A stretch of DNA of 55,076 nt from CAYTPE01 sp964439885 (lineage in GTDB: Bacteria; Patescibacteriota; Patescibacteriia; Magasanikbacterales; GWA2-37-8): positions 1-55,076 of the forward strand of contig CAYTPE010000002.1 of NCBI GenBank assembly GCA_964439885.1, written 5' to 3'. Below, piece by piece: positions 8,361 through 18,038 of this stretch. The translations under genes and the position numbers were made by a program. Numbering within the stretch: position 1 is the stretch's first letter; each line of letters starts with the position of its first letter. The notes under the pieces were generated by a model. That model searched no databases. It was not told the origin of the DNA and saw nothing but the letters and a program-made list of their open reading frames with translations.

Positions 8361-11300
8361 TTATGGTGCGACGATAATCTTGGCACTGGCTGGAGTCCAT
8401 CTTCCTGGATTACGAACACACTCGTCTATGCAGCTGCTACCTTGATTTTGCAAACAACTTTGCGGTAATGGGTTTTGTTTTAATTTCCAACCCGCATTAT
8501 AACATGCCGTACCACCGGCACTTTGTGCATCGCCACACGTGCCATTGCACCACCCCCAATTATCCGTTACATTCACTTTCGGCGTAAACACACAGCACCC
8601 ACCAGCAAGGCCATTATCTTTACACAGCTGATAATCTCCAGGGTTCTTCTCGCCATTCTTATCCGCCCAACCCTGCCCGCCCGGCGCGCACTGGTAGCCG
8701 TGGAAGAATTGGAAGTAGCTTGGGTCGCAGGTTTTGTTGAGGATAGTACCAAAGTTCGGTGCTTGGCCTTCGGGCTGGCACAGCGTGAGCAGCGGGCAGT
8801 CGGTGTCGGTGTTGCAGGATATGGCTGCAACTCCGGCAATTGCCTTGTACTGAGCCTGGTTACCATTTGCGCCAGCGTCGCGTGGATCACGACACACTTT
8901 GCCACCGCCTACCAAACCGGTTGGGTCCACTCCACACGAACCATACTGAGCCCCGCGCTGATTGCGGAAGCTGCCCTGCGTGTTGGTGAGATTGCCATCA
9001 TTCCAGTCCACTATTATTTGTTTGAGTGGCATGTGATTTTTATCGGCAAAGGCGAAGAAGTTGGCATATATACCTTTGGACACACCGTTTAAAACCACCA
9101 CGCCGTTATTATACTGGGCATTGCTTCCAGAAATTTGTACACTCACACCAGCCAACCCTTCGGCACAATTACCGTCACTTTGACACTTACCAATAGAGAG
9201 AACCTGCGGCGGGTTGGCACCTTTTTCGGAATTGGAAATAACATTGCTATTCTGAACATCGCCCAATTCGGTAACATCCCACACTGGGAAGGCATTGCGG
9301 GTTGGTTTACTACCCGCTGGCAGACTAAATGTAGCCGCGCCATAAGCATTGGAACTGGTAGTCCACTTAAAGCCAGTAGTAACGCGCGCGAATAGCTCTT
9401 GCAAACGCCCCTTTCCGCCATTCTCATCTTCAATACAATATCCGCCCACACAATTACTTTTCACAGCACAGCTTTGCTGCGTGGTGCACTGGCTATTATC
9501 TACCGAACAGACGCCGGCATTATTGACAAAATTATTTCCTATGTCAGTAAGCGAAGCACTGTAGACGGCAGTATTTTTATACACACAGCCAATATCTTTT
9601 CCGGTATTTGGATCAGTGCACGCTTCGGCTTGTTGCAGAACATCGGTAGCGCAATCAGGGTCATTTGAAGTGGCCGGATTTTGGCACTTAAGCGGTACTT
9701 CCACGGTGGTATCCTTACAATAACCGAGATAAAAATTTGAATCTTTCCAGTCGGGGTTAAACTGGTCGGTAGCATACTGATAATAGTTATCGCAACCTCG
9801 TCCGTTTACACTACCACCAACTCCATGACCAATTTTACAATGTAATGGGTCATAGTCCACTATACAACGATCGGTACCATTTGGATCGGGCTTGCCATTG
9901 ACCATATTACAATCTCGCCAACTGCCACATGGTTTATGAACCTGTTCACCCATACAATAAGCATCCACTACTGGCTGACTCTTCGTAGTTAGTTGCCACA
10001 CGCTGTATGGCCGTGCTTCGCTCACAAAGGAACCATCGTTGTTTTTGGGGTGGGGACCAAGATCACCGAAGGATACGCCAAAGGGACTTGCCGAACAGGA
10101 GAGATCAACGTTTGGCATAAACGCTTCCAGATCGCCACTTGCGAGATTCCCACACCACGGCGTCGTCACAAGCGGCGGGTTGCGACTCGAGACACTCAGC
10201 TGGTCGACGGAGCGGGCGAACGGTGTCAGAGTGGATGAAGCGGTGTAAGCAACAATGCCTTGCTCGAACGGTGAAACACCTGTTTGAATGGTGAATGGGT
10301 GCAGATTATTTTGGCTGTCCCACATACGCTCAGTCCATGCCACCGACGTAAGTGGATCAATGTTCGCGAAGGTTTCGCAGCCCATCACCAGTTCGTCGAC
10401 GCCATTATTAATAGTAATAAACTGGGCAATGGCATTCGGATCGTTCGTAGCCAGCGGCACTGCAACTTTTTTAAGATTATTCGCCCCACCCGGTTGAATT
10501 TTGAACAAATTAGCTTTGATACAGTATTGCCCCGTGCCTTCATAGCCCGCTTCGGTGTGCTGGCTCGAGATATCTTGATAGCCCGACAAATTATCTACCG
10601 GGAGCCATGTGAGACAAGGGTGCTGATTAGCATCGCCGTTGAGGGTGCGGCTGTAGTCGTACTGTAAGCAATACCCTTCCCAACCTTCATAGCGAATTTC
10701 ACTCGCGCGCTTTTGGCACACACCATCCGTAACAGGCGATGGTGGGTTGGTGCCTTGGTTGTAGACAATCGAACCTTTCTCATCGGTTTTGTAGCAGTTG
10801 GCATCACTGGAACACGCCCTGCCGTCTTGGCTGCCACCCAAACAGATACCGACCGGTGAAATACCGGAGTAGCTATTTCGTACCGGCACGAATGAATTTG
10901 GTTTTTGGTAATTCCAAAACTTGGTAATAGTATCGCCATACTTTACTTTGGTATAGCTACATTCACATGCCCAAGCCGTAGCCGGGTCACCCGCGCGAGC
11001 GGCGATTTCGCTGCAACGGTTCACGTCAGCAAAGATGGCGCCGGTGCGTCCAGAGTCGGCAGCTGTCGCGCCCGCACTCGGGAATGGTGAATCTTTTTCG
11101 GGATACGCGCGACAAATTGGTGCTGGCGAGTTCTTCACGAGGGCAGTACCATCAGCCGACATCACACACACATCACTAATACACGCTGCCTGCGACGAAC
11201 GTCCACATACCGACGTCTTGTCGCTGCGGCACGCGTACGCGTTCACGCCCTCCGGACATTTATTGTTATCCGCATCGCCACAGGCAACCTTTTTGAGCAA

Positions 11301-14300
11301 GCGCCAATCAGGCTGCGATTCTTTGGCCCAGCTTTGAATGTTTACTTGCACCAACTCTTCCACTGGATACAGATTGAGTAGGGAATAGCCGGAGAAATCG
11401 GTGCCGGCCCAACTGATGTCGCGGTTTTCCACATAGGCCTGGGGGGTAAGTACCCGACCCGAAAATTGTGTTTTGCCGTCTACCCAGTTGGCACAGGTAC
11501 CTACCTCACCTTGAGTGGGGTCGGTAATGACCGCGTTGCAACGCCCCACATCATCGCAAATTTGTTTCCACGCGTTTTTCTTTTCATCCCACACACGATG
11601 CGACGATCGGCACTGCAGCCACTCCGCGCACATGCGGTCGCGATTGACCTTAATAAGTACGTTCGCGTCGCTTGCTAAACCATTTGGATCGGCCGTGGCC
11701 GGCACGGCTTGGTTCAATTTGTTACTCTGGGCGTAGCTGTACGACGTAGACCAATACTTGTTCGGGTTGTCGGCTTGGTCGAACAACGAACAACCTGTTT
11801 TTTGATTGACTTGGCCGTTACAATCACCACTTGAAATTTTTGAATTGTTGATAAGATAGTATGCTTTAGGTGTACCGCTCGGATTCACGCTGTAGTCCAC
11901 ATCGCTGTGATCCAAAAATTCAGTACACATATTCTGCGCGATCGGACATTCACCCACAAAATTATCATAGCGCCCCGTGTCTCCCGTGGACCACAAACCA
12001 TAGCTCGAATTATTTTCGAGATACTTGGGGTAGCATGGCTGATCATTAATGCCAGTACACGTGGCATTGGTGTCCCCGCAGTCGGCATCGGCACTGCAAT
12101 ACGAGTTGTCATTACTGCAAACCCCCACCCCTTTCCAGAACCACCCATCGTGTTTTACACCTTTACTATCTGACACTCCCGTGCGATAGGTACATACTTT
12201 TTGACCGGTCACCGCCGGATCTTTAAAGTAGAAGGTGGAGCCACCGCTCGCGTACGAACCGCACCCGACCGCTTCGCTTTGGCAGAGCATGCCTGCATAG
12301 TTTGGATCATCGGGATTGTTTTTGATAGTCGTGGTAGAAAAGCGCGGCCCGGTTGGCGTGTCTGATTGCACACCTGCGAGCATACATCCCACATCCGTCT
12401 GACTGCAGGTGGCTGCTTGGTTGGCTACGAGGTACATCGGCGTTCCAGTGGGAGCATCGGGCGGAATATACACCGTGGATGGAGTAATGGCCCCCACGCC
12501 CAAAGCACCGATGATTTCACTCGCGGTGTGACCGATGACATTGACATAACAGCTTGTTTGACCCTTGGGGATTTGGCACGTATACGAATCACCGCCAACT
12601 TTTTTCGTCACTTGTTCGCCACTATTACCACTCAGAAGTACATTATATGCTTTAGCGCTCACATCAGAAACGGTATTATGCGTATCGTACACGGCGGTAC
12701 ACCCAATCGCTCCTTCACGGCACAGATAGCTGAAGTTGGTGAGATTAACTGTTGCGCCGTTTGTGTCTTTATACGCCATACAGCCGAGCGCTTCACCCGG
12801 CAGATTGTCTTCCGGGTGACTATCGCACACCGCGTCCACGCGAAGCGTGTTTTTCACACGATACAAAATACTATTCTGATCCATTTGTACGAGACCAACA
12901 TTGTCGAGGTAGATGGTGCCACCATTGTTCATTGTAAAGCTGATCGTGGCAGTCGTGGTAGCACCGGTATAATCGACTGGACCCAGATGATAGAGATTCC
13001 ATGTATCGCCGATTGCGACTGTTCCAAAATCACGTGAAAAACCATTGTCGGCTGCTTTGAGTGAAACAGTGAGTGTGCTTGCCGAACCTTTCGCCCAGAA
13101 GGTGAGATCATAACCGTTATTCACATTAAGCTGAACGGCCTTAGCAGCGCTGCCTTGCCCACTGTGCGTGAGCGAATGACCGCCCACTTTGGTAGATTCT
13201 GTGGAAAGCGCCGAAGCGGCGTTCCAACCAGCGAGTGCCTGGGTGGACGAAGTATTTTCGAAGGTGTCCACGGCCAGTTGTTTTACATTATTACCGTTAT
13301 TGCCCTTGTAGGCGCGGCAGGAGTTGGCGCTGGCCGAGCAGACACTACTCGAACCGGCCGTATTGGCCACGCCACCAGGCAAACCATAATAGATACACGC
13401 GCCCTGCTTGGCATCATAACTGCCGTTTTGGAAACATAACTTACACTGGTTATTTTGCCAGAGACCGTTGTGCAGTGAGCATTCTTGCGGTGTATTGATA
13501 ACGTTGGAAACATACAGCTCTGAATTGTTCAGACGATATGGCGTACACTGCGCGGACACCGGAATAGTATGCGAAAGGATACGGTAATATACCGCGCCAT
13601 TCGGGTCGCTCAATTGACGACAATCGTAGTCAGCGCTGCCGGCTTTATAGAGTTGTTCGGAGCAACGATCGCTCAGTTCGTTTAATTCTTGCTGGTCTTT
13701 GTAGAAGTAAGCTGGCGCGCCATTTTGATCAGGTACGAGGATATAGGTTTTAAGCTGGAAGCCACCAATTTTTGAACCTTCATAGGTTACGTAGGTCACA
13801 CCTTTGTTCTGGTCCGGTGTGGCGCAGGCACGTAAGTATGAATAATACTCTACTTTTTCAGTGCCACCTTGCGTCGTGCCGAGATTGGTAAAGCTGCTGC
13901 ACCCCACTTCTGATGCCTGACAGACCTGGCCCGTATTTGGAACGATATACGAAAGCGACTCACCATCGGAGTAGGTGCTGGGGAGTTCTTGATACGCGTT
14001 GTACCCCACACATCGAGCGTCACATTGATCATTCCACACGATTTGACCATTCTGAATTTGAGCTGGCGTATACGTGCCGGGAATAGCGGTGCCGCCATTC
14101 GTGGATGTGAACCAATTACAGCTTTGTTCGCGCGGGATACACACCGAAGCATACTGTGAACAAGCTGCATTTTGTTTACTCAAAATGGCATTGAGTTCTG
14201 CCGGAGTTTGCGGCCACGCGCCATTTGGATAGCTGCCATAGCAACCGAGATACGAGGGCGCCTTTTTGAGATATAAAGAGGTGTTGGTGCCGGAAGTTTT

Positions 14301-16289
14301 GAAAACGGAACACCCCGCGCTGTTGGCGCTACACGTAGCGGTCGCTTTATTGTTGAGATAGATACCATTCGATTCATAGGCCGGTGCGCTTGGTGCCGTC
14401 ACCGTCTTCCATCCATTCGCGTCTTTATTCAAACTATACGCGCGGCACCCGACTGTATCTTGCGTACAGAAATTGGTATCGAGCGTGCGGTACAAATAGG
14501 CAACGGTGGAGCCATTCGCGTTTTGATACGAACGACAGGTTCTGAATTGCGCGTTACAGGTATCCGCCGCGAATTCCCAAGTGTTTTTCTCTTGTGTGCA
14601 GTAACCGTAGCTGCGACACGTTCCATCGGCATTATAGGCAACGCAATTTTGCATGTCAGCACATTCCTGTACACGGTCTGGGCCACCACTCGAGAGTGGG
14701 ATGGACCCGTACACTTCCGCTGAACAGCGTGACTCAGGTAGTTTGATTACCCAGTTCGGATCAATGAGGCGGCAGAATGGTTTATTCGATTGGTCATATG
14801 CCACACCGGTAATCGTGCCATTATTGTCTTTGGTGTAGTTACAACTTTGCGCTGAATCAAAGCCGTTCACCACATCCTGCAGTGTCCACGGGTGATCAGG
14901 ATCGCTGTTTTTCACCGCAATTTCAAAGCCAAGTGGCAAAATACGCAGCTGGCGCAGCACGGCAATATTGGAATAGCAATAATTTTGTTGGCAAAAGGTG
15001 CGGTTAGTATTATCGGCTACACGCGTGGGTGGAATGAGTTTCCATTCACCGTGGAGCAAACGACGTTTGAGTGCTTCGGCAATGGTGAGCGGCGCGCCAT
15101 TCGTACCTTCTTGAATAGCTTGCACCAAACCGCTGTCAGCTCGACAATTGTAGAGTCCGTTACCTTCACAGTTACCTAAATCACCAAGCACATCGTATTT
15201 GGAATTCTCCACCACCGAGGGCGTTTCGAGAAAACTTGAGAAATAATCTTGCGCGGCACTTCGTCCGCCAATAAACCCTTGGCTCGTGTAGCTACCTACT
15301 GAGTTGGCATCGCCAAAACAATTGGGCGTGTTGGGGGCGCAGCCAATGCCAAACGGCAAAATACCGTGTTCGGAATAATTTTTTACCATGGTGCTCGCGA
15401 GTGTGCTCAGGAAAATGCTCAGCACGGTTGGTATCACTTTAATATCACCATTGGCAAGAAGGGACTCCACCGTATCCTGATCGCGCGCTACCTGTTTGTC
15501 GGGAGTAATTGATTTAAGACCTTCCGCATTCTGCTGCGCCGTCACTTTGGTATCCCCCGAAATAGTCGTTTCGGCTCGTTTCGTGCCTTGACCTTCAAGA
15601 CGCTCGAAAGCGTTACCAGTCGTTTGTTCGCTAACAAAGTTATTGATTCTTTCTTTGGCAGCAATCTCGATTCCAAGGTCGCTATTGGAATCGAAAATCA
15701 CAGACTGATTAAAATCTCTGGCGAGCTGCTCAGTGCTAAACTGGCTTTTCCAGGCATCGCCACTCCAATTTTGGGTAAATGTTTGAAATGTACAGGGCGA
15801 AGCTACCCCCACTGGGCCGCCGACAACTGTTCCTGGATTAAAGTATTCTTTGCGTAACCCAACTTTCAGAGCCAAATCTACTTTGACATCAGGAATTTTA
15901 CATAGGCTAAAGCCAAGTGGCCTACTCAATTCTTCTATGGCCTGACCAAACGCTTGATCTCCTACATTTGATATATAATCGGTAAACGATTTGGTATGAA
16001 AAAGTGGTTCCTGACCCTTACCGCCGGAAGCCAAATAGACGGCCCCGTCATATGCTACTTTGCGCAAGCCGTACGATACCACACGTACCGCCGCATTAAG
16101 CACTGCGGCCTTGAGGCCCTCCCAAACTTGGTCAAGAATTTGTTTCATTTTGTCCGGCACAGACTCTGCCACAGCTACCGGCATTTGCGCGCTGGCTGGT
16201 GCCACGAGGCCAAACGAACCGATGACCGACGAAAAGACCACCGCACCGAACACCATGAGCAAGCTAAATTTTTTAAAGCGTGAAATCAT
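8361..16289 (-). CDS. giant secreted cysteine-rich protein (2642 residues)
   Basis: A signal peptide (about 1-35, ending APASAQ) is followed by a helical region to about residue 230. More than 2000 residues packed with paired cysteines come next. At least seven C-x6-C units occur, mostly ending GC plus an aromatic two residues later (CTQDTVGC, CSANSAGC, CQASEVGC, CSASANSC, CREGAIGC, CSQTDVGC, CQSEAVGC, at about residues 608-1340). The C-terminal third uses another motif (CSADADC, CSSDANC, CNTDTDC). Residues about 1003-1150 look like a jelly-roll sugar-binding module (GYDLTFWAKG ... IYLDNVGLVQ). The gene begins 8 bases after the calcium-loop membrane protein gene and lies upstream of the VirB6-like gene. 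It is probably a disulfide-stabilised surface or extracellular protein, perhaps for host contact (inference). Confidence 0.85.
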   Translation of the reverse strand: MISRFKKFSLLMVFGAVVFSSVIGSFGLVAPASAQMPVAVAESVPDKMKQILDQVWEGLKAAVLNAAVRVVSYGLRKVAYDGAVYLASGGKGQEPLFHTKSFTDYISNVGDQAFGQAIEELSRPLGFSLCKIPDVKVDLALKVGLRKEYFNPGTVVGGPVGVASPCTFQTFTQNWSGDAWKSQFSTEQLARDFNQSVIFDSNSDLGIEIAAKERINNFVSEQTTGNAFERLEGQGTKRAETTISGDTKVTAQQNAEGLKSITPDKQVARDQDTVESLLANGDIKVIPTVLSIFLSTLASTMVKNYSEHGILPFGIGCAPNTPNCFGDANSVGSYTSQGFIGGRSAAQDYFSSFLETPSVVENSKYDVLGDLGNCEGNGLYNCRADSGLVQAIQEGTNGAPLTIAEALKRRLLHGEWKLIPPTRVADNTNRTFCQQNYCYSNIAVLRQLRILPLGFEIAVKNSDPDHPWTLQDVVNGFDSAQSCNYTKDNNGTITGVAYDQSNKPFCRLIDPNWVIKLPESRCSAEVYGSIPLSSGGPDRVQECADMQNCVAYNADGTCRSYGYCTQEKNTWEFAADTCNAQFRTCRSYQNANGSTVAYLYRTLDTNFCTQDTVGCRAYSLNKDANGWKTVTAPSAPAYESNGIYLNNKATATCSANSAGCSVFKTSGTNTSLYLKKAPSYLGCYGSYPNGAWPQTPAELNAILSKQNAACSQYASVCIPREQSCNWFTSTNGGTAIPGTYTPAQIQNGQIVWNDQCDARCVGYNAYQELPSTYSDGESLSYIVPNTGQVCQASEVGCSSFTNLGTTQGGTEKVEYYSYLRACATPDQNKGVTYVTYEGSKIGGFQLKTYILVPDQNGAPAYFYKDQQELNELSDRCSEQLYKAGSADYDCRQLSDPNGAVYYRILSHTIPVSAQCTPYRLNNSELYVSNVINTPQECSLHNGLWQNNQCKLCFQNGSYDAKQGACIYYGLPGGVANTAGSSSVCSASANSCRAYKGNNGNNVKQLAVDTFENTSSTQALAGWNAASALSTESTKVGGHSLTHSGQGSAAKAVQLNVNNGYDLTFWAKGSASTLTVSLKAADNGFSRDFGTVAIGDTWNLYHLGPVDYTGATTTATISFTMNNGGTIYLDNVGLVQMDQNSILYRVKNTLRVDAVCDSHPEDNLPGEALGCMAYKDTNGATVNLTNFSYLCREGAIGCTAVYDTHNTVSDVSAKAYNVLLSGNSGEQVTKKVGGDSYTCQIPKGQTSCYVNVIGHTASEIIGALGVGAITPSTVYIPPDAPTGTPMYLVANQAATCSQTDVGCMLAGVQSDTPTGPRFSTTTIKNNPDDPNYAGMLCQSEAVGCGSYASGGSTFYFKDPAVTGQKVCTYRTGVSDSKGVKHDGWFWKGVGVCSNDNSYCSADADCGDTNATCTGINDQPCYPKYLENNSSYGLWSTGDTGRYDNFVGECPIAQNMCTEFLDHSDVDYSVNPSGTPKAYYLINNSKISSGDCNGQVNQKTGCSLFDQADNPNKYWSTSYSYAQSNKLNQAVPATADPNGLASDANVLIKVNRDRMCAEWLQCRSSHRVWDEKKNAWKQICDDVGRCNAVITDPTQGEVGTCANWVDGKTQFSGRVLTPQAYVENRDISWAGTDFSGYSLLNLYPVEELVQVNIQSWAKESQPDWRLLKKVACGDADNNKCPEGVNAYACRSDKTSVCGRSSQAACISDVCVMSADGTALVKNSPAPICRAYPEKDSPFPSAGATAADSGRTGAIFADVNRCSEIAARAGDPATAWACECSYTKVKYGDTITKFWNYQKPNSFVPVRNSYSGISPVGICLGGSQDGRACSSDANCYKTDEKGSIVYNQGTNPPSPVTDGVCQKRASEIRYEGWEGYCLQYDYSRTLNGDANQHPCLTWLPVDNLSGYQDISSQHTEAGYEGTGQYCIKANLFKIQPGGANNLKKVAVPLATNDPNAIAQFITINNGVDELVMGCETFANIDPLTSVAWTERMWDSQNNLHPFTIQTGVSPFEQGIVAYTASSTLTPFARSVDQLSVSSRNPPLVTTPWCGNLASGDLEAFMPNVDLSCSASPFGVSFGDLGPHPKNNDGSFVSEARPYSVWQLTTKSQPVVDAYCMGEQVHKPCGSWRDCNMVNGKPDPNGTDRCIVDYDPLHCKIGHGVGGSVNGRGCDNYYQYATDQFNPDWKDSNFYLGYCKDTTVEVPLKCQNPATSNDPDCATDVLQQAEACTDPNTGKDIGCVYKNTAVYSASLTDIGNNFVNNAGVCSVDNSQCTTQQSCAVKSNCVGGYCIEDENGGKGRLQELFARVTTGFKWTTSSNAYGAATFSLPAGSKPTRNAFPVWDVTELGDVQNSNVISNSEKGANPPQVLSIGKCQSDGNCAEGLAGVSVQISGSNAQYNNGVVVLNGVSKGIYANFFAFADKNHMPLKQIIVDWNDGNLTNTQGSFRNQRGAQYGSCGVDPTGLVGGGKVCRDPRDAGANGNQAQYKAIAGVAAISCNTDTDCPLLTLCQPEGQAPNFGTILNKTCDPSYFQFFHGYQCAPGGQGWADKNGEKNPGDYQLCKDNGLAGGCCVFTPKVNVTDNWGWCNGTCGDAQSAGGTACYNAGWKLKQNPLPQSCLQNQGSSCIDECVRNPGRWTPASAKIIVAP

Positions 16290-16297
16290 ACGAATAG

Positions 16298-16942
16298 TTA
16301 TCGACTACGCGTTGTGCTAGTGGAAACAGCTTTACCCGACAAGGTGGACGTGGAGGCGGCGATTTGGCTGGCAAGTAACATCAAATCCGCGTCACTTACT
16401 TTGTTGAGTACTGCCGGATCCATACCACTTGAAATGAGTAGCTGCCTGAGTGAAGAGGGGTCTTTGAGCATCGCCGTGATATCTTGCGGTGGATTTTGCA
16501 AAAGCGGATCTTGGGAAAGCGAATTGTTTATAATGGTGTTATTGCCGGTGGTAGAACTCGTCACGGCCACCTGGTCGATACAATTTTTTCCGGCGCCAGG
16601 GCAGAGCGGTAGATTTTTGGCTACTACTTCTTTATCGCTCATACCGTAGCCAAACGTATCATATAGATAGGGGCTCGTGTGGTACACATACAGCTCGTCA
16701 AAATCAGTGAGGCCGTCATTATCGGTATCGCGATACCTGAGCGCATCAACACCATTCACCTCATCTTTTATACTCGCTGGTACTGAACGGTTCAGTGCAA
16801 ATGGTGCGTACAGTGTGTTACGCAATTGTAGAATACCAAGACTCACCGCCAAAATAGCAAAAATGAGCAGAAGGGTAAAACCAATCTTCTGCTCTTTGGT
16901 AAGACCGGGTTTCGGCAGCTGCTCGAACTGCGCGTCAGCCAT
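16298..16942 (-). CDS. membrane-anchored protein with thrombospondin type 3-like calcium loop
   Basis: This 214-residue protein has a short cytoplasmic N terminus, one membrane helix (about 24-43, GFTLLLIFAILAVSLGILQL) and an extracellular part. That part contains the calcium-loop motif DTDNDGLTDFDE (about 73-84), like those in thrombospondin type 3 and dockerin repeats, and a pair of Cys (about 115 and 121). The C-terminal half is low complexity and mentions no known fold. It is the first gene of the surface cluster, 8 bases upstream of the giant Cys-rich gene, so the two are almost surely co-transcribed. The same calcium-loop motif occurs in the L,D-transpeptidase at 36923-37570. Confidence 0.8.
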   Translation of the reverse strand: MADAQFEQLPKPGLTKEQKIGFTLLLIFAILAVSLGILQLRNTLYAPFALNRSVPASIKDEVNGVDALRYRDTDNDGLTDFDELYVYHTSPYLYDTFGYGMSDKEVVAKNLPLCPGAGKNCIDQVAVTSSTTGNNTIINNSLSQDPLLQNPPQDITAMLKDPSSLRQLLISSGMDPAVLNKVSDADLMLLASQIAASTSTLSGKAVSTSTTRSR

Positions 16943-17028
16943 AATTATGACAAGCTTAGATTGGCTTTAGTATAGCACAGCTGAAATAACAACGGTAGTG
17001 GATAAACAGCCAATGAAATTTCCAATTT

Positions 17029-17949
17029 TTAATTTTCAATTTCAAATGCATGAATCAGTCTTTTCCATTGGTCTACGCTGAGCTCCTGCGCCCGCGCTCT
17101 GCCCGGATCAAACCCCATATCGACTAACGTCTTTTTCAAATCGTCGCTCTTTTTCTTACCGACCAATGGCAACAAATTCTTAAACAGCAGCTTGCGTCTA
17201 TTAGCAAACCCAATCTTAACCATGTGAAAGAATTTTTTTTCAAAATCACTATCTTTTAACTTTTCATTTTTCACTTTTATTTTTATAACCGCTGAATCCA
17301 CTGCCGGCACCGGCCAAAAATCGGTACGAGGCACCTGGCAGACGATCTCGGCGTTAGCATAGTACTGCACGGCAATTGACAGCACCGACATATCCCCCGG
17401 CTTGGCGCAGATTCGCTCTGCTANNNNNNNNNNCATCAGCACCATCCGCTCCGGCGGGTTGTCGGCTTCCAGAAAAGTACGAATGACTTGCGAGGTAATT
17501 TGGTAGGGTAAATTCGAAATAAGTTTGTATGGTCTTGTCATCCTGAGGGCAACACCCGAAGGATCCCTGTCGGCAACCAAAAGGGATTCTTCAGGGGTGT
17601 TAACCCCACTCAGAATGACACCCGCCTCTTTCAAAACATTACCCCAGATAATTTCGAGCTTCCCTAATTCCTGATTCCTAACTCCTGATTCCCAATACGT
17701 TTGCAATTTCTTCTCAATTTCAAACGCTATCACACTCCCCGCTTTTTCAGCGAGCGCAAACGTAAGCACACCAAATCCCGGTCCGACTTCGACGACCGTA
17801 TCGCTCTTCCCTACTTCGCCGGCCTCAAGCATGCGCTCTATCGGCCCAGGATTGATGAGATAGTTTTGACCATACTTTTTGCTGGGGCGCAGGCCGTACT
17901 TTTTGCAAAGGGAGTCGAGGTAGTCGGGGTTGAAGAGCTTGGAGGACAT
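17029..17949 (-). CDS. rsmA: 16S rRNA dimethyladenosine transferase RsmA (KsgA)
   Basis: RsmA dimethylates two adjacent adenosines near the 3' end of 16S rRNA during 30S maturation, using S-adenosylmethionine. The protein (about 306 residues) carries the family start (KKYGQNYLINPGPIERM), the SAM motif VEVGPGFGVLT, the acidic FEIE loop and the catalytic NLPYQIT. The C-terminal helical domain ends RARAQELSVDQWKRL. Two repeats are read through in frame: a word repeat giving GVRNQELGKLE and a palindromic element giving VILSGVNTPEE...RMT just before KLISNLPY, in a surface loop. The 10-N gap falls in the usual M-x-Q-K-E-x-AER segment and is one codon shorter than the family needs. Confidence 0.95.
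   Translation of the reverse strand: MSSKLFNPDYLDSLCKKYGLRPSKKYGQNYLINPGPIERMLEAGEVGKSDTVVEVGPGFGVLTFALAEKAGSVIAFEIEKKLQTYWESGVRNQELGKLEIIWGNVLKEAGVILSGVNTPEESLLVADRDPSGVALRMTRPYKLISNLPYQITSQVIRTFLEADNPPERMVLMXXXXAERICAKPGDMSVLSIAVQYYANAEIVCQVPRTDFWPVPAVDSAVIKIKVKNEKLKDSDFEKKFFHMVKIGFANRRKLLFKNLLPLVGKKKSDDLKKTLVDMGFDPGRARAQELSVDQWKRLIHAFEIEN
17424..17433. other. assembly gap (10 N) in rsmA
   Basis: Across the gap the frame reads M-X-X-X-X-AER. The family has five residues (x-Q-K-E-V) there, so the true gap is probably 13 bases and the ten Ns are a placeholder. Confidence 0.9.
17536..17620. repeat. palindromic element family 1, in frame in rsmA
   Basis: Ends TGTCATCCTGAGGG and CTCAGAATGACA, with internal GGATCC and GGGATTCTTC arms. 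It encodes 28 residues starting VILSGVNTPEE. Confidence 0.85.
17661..17695. repeat. ATTCCTGATTCC word repeat in rsmA
   Basis: Tandem degenerate 8-10-base units (ATTCCTGATTCCTAACTCC), translated as GVRNQELG. The same words recur in leuS at 45831-45859. Confidence 0.55.
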
Positions 17950-17950
17950 A

Positions 17951-18035
17951 AAATTTTCAATTTTTAATTTTCAGTGAATGAGCAAGCACCAATGTTCATT
18001 GTAACATTGTAAATTGATTGAAAATTGCAAATTGA
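17951..18035. repeat. AT-rich inverted repeat between rsmA and the DUF4015 gene
   Basis: AAATTTTCAATTTTTAATTT near 17951 mirrors TTGAAAATTGCAAATTGAAA near 18017. A related AATTTTTAATTTTCAATTTC word forms the 3' end of rsmA. It can fold into a long hairpin. No gene is present. Confidence 0.55.
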
Positions 18036-18038
18036 AAA

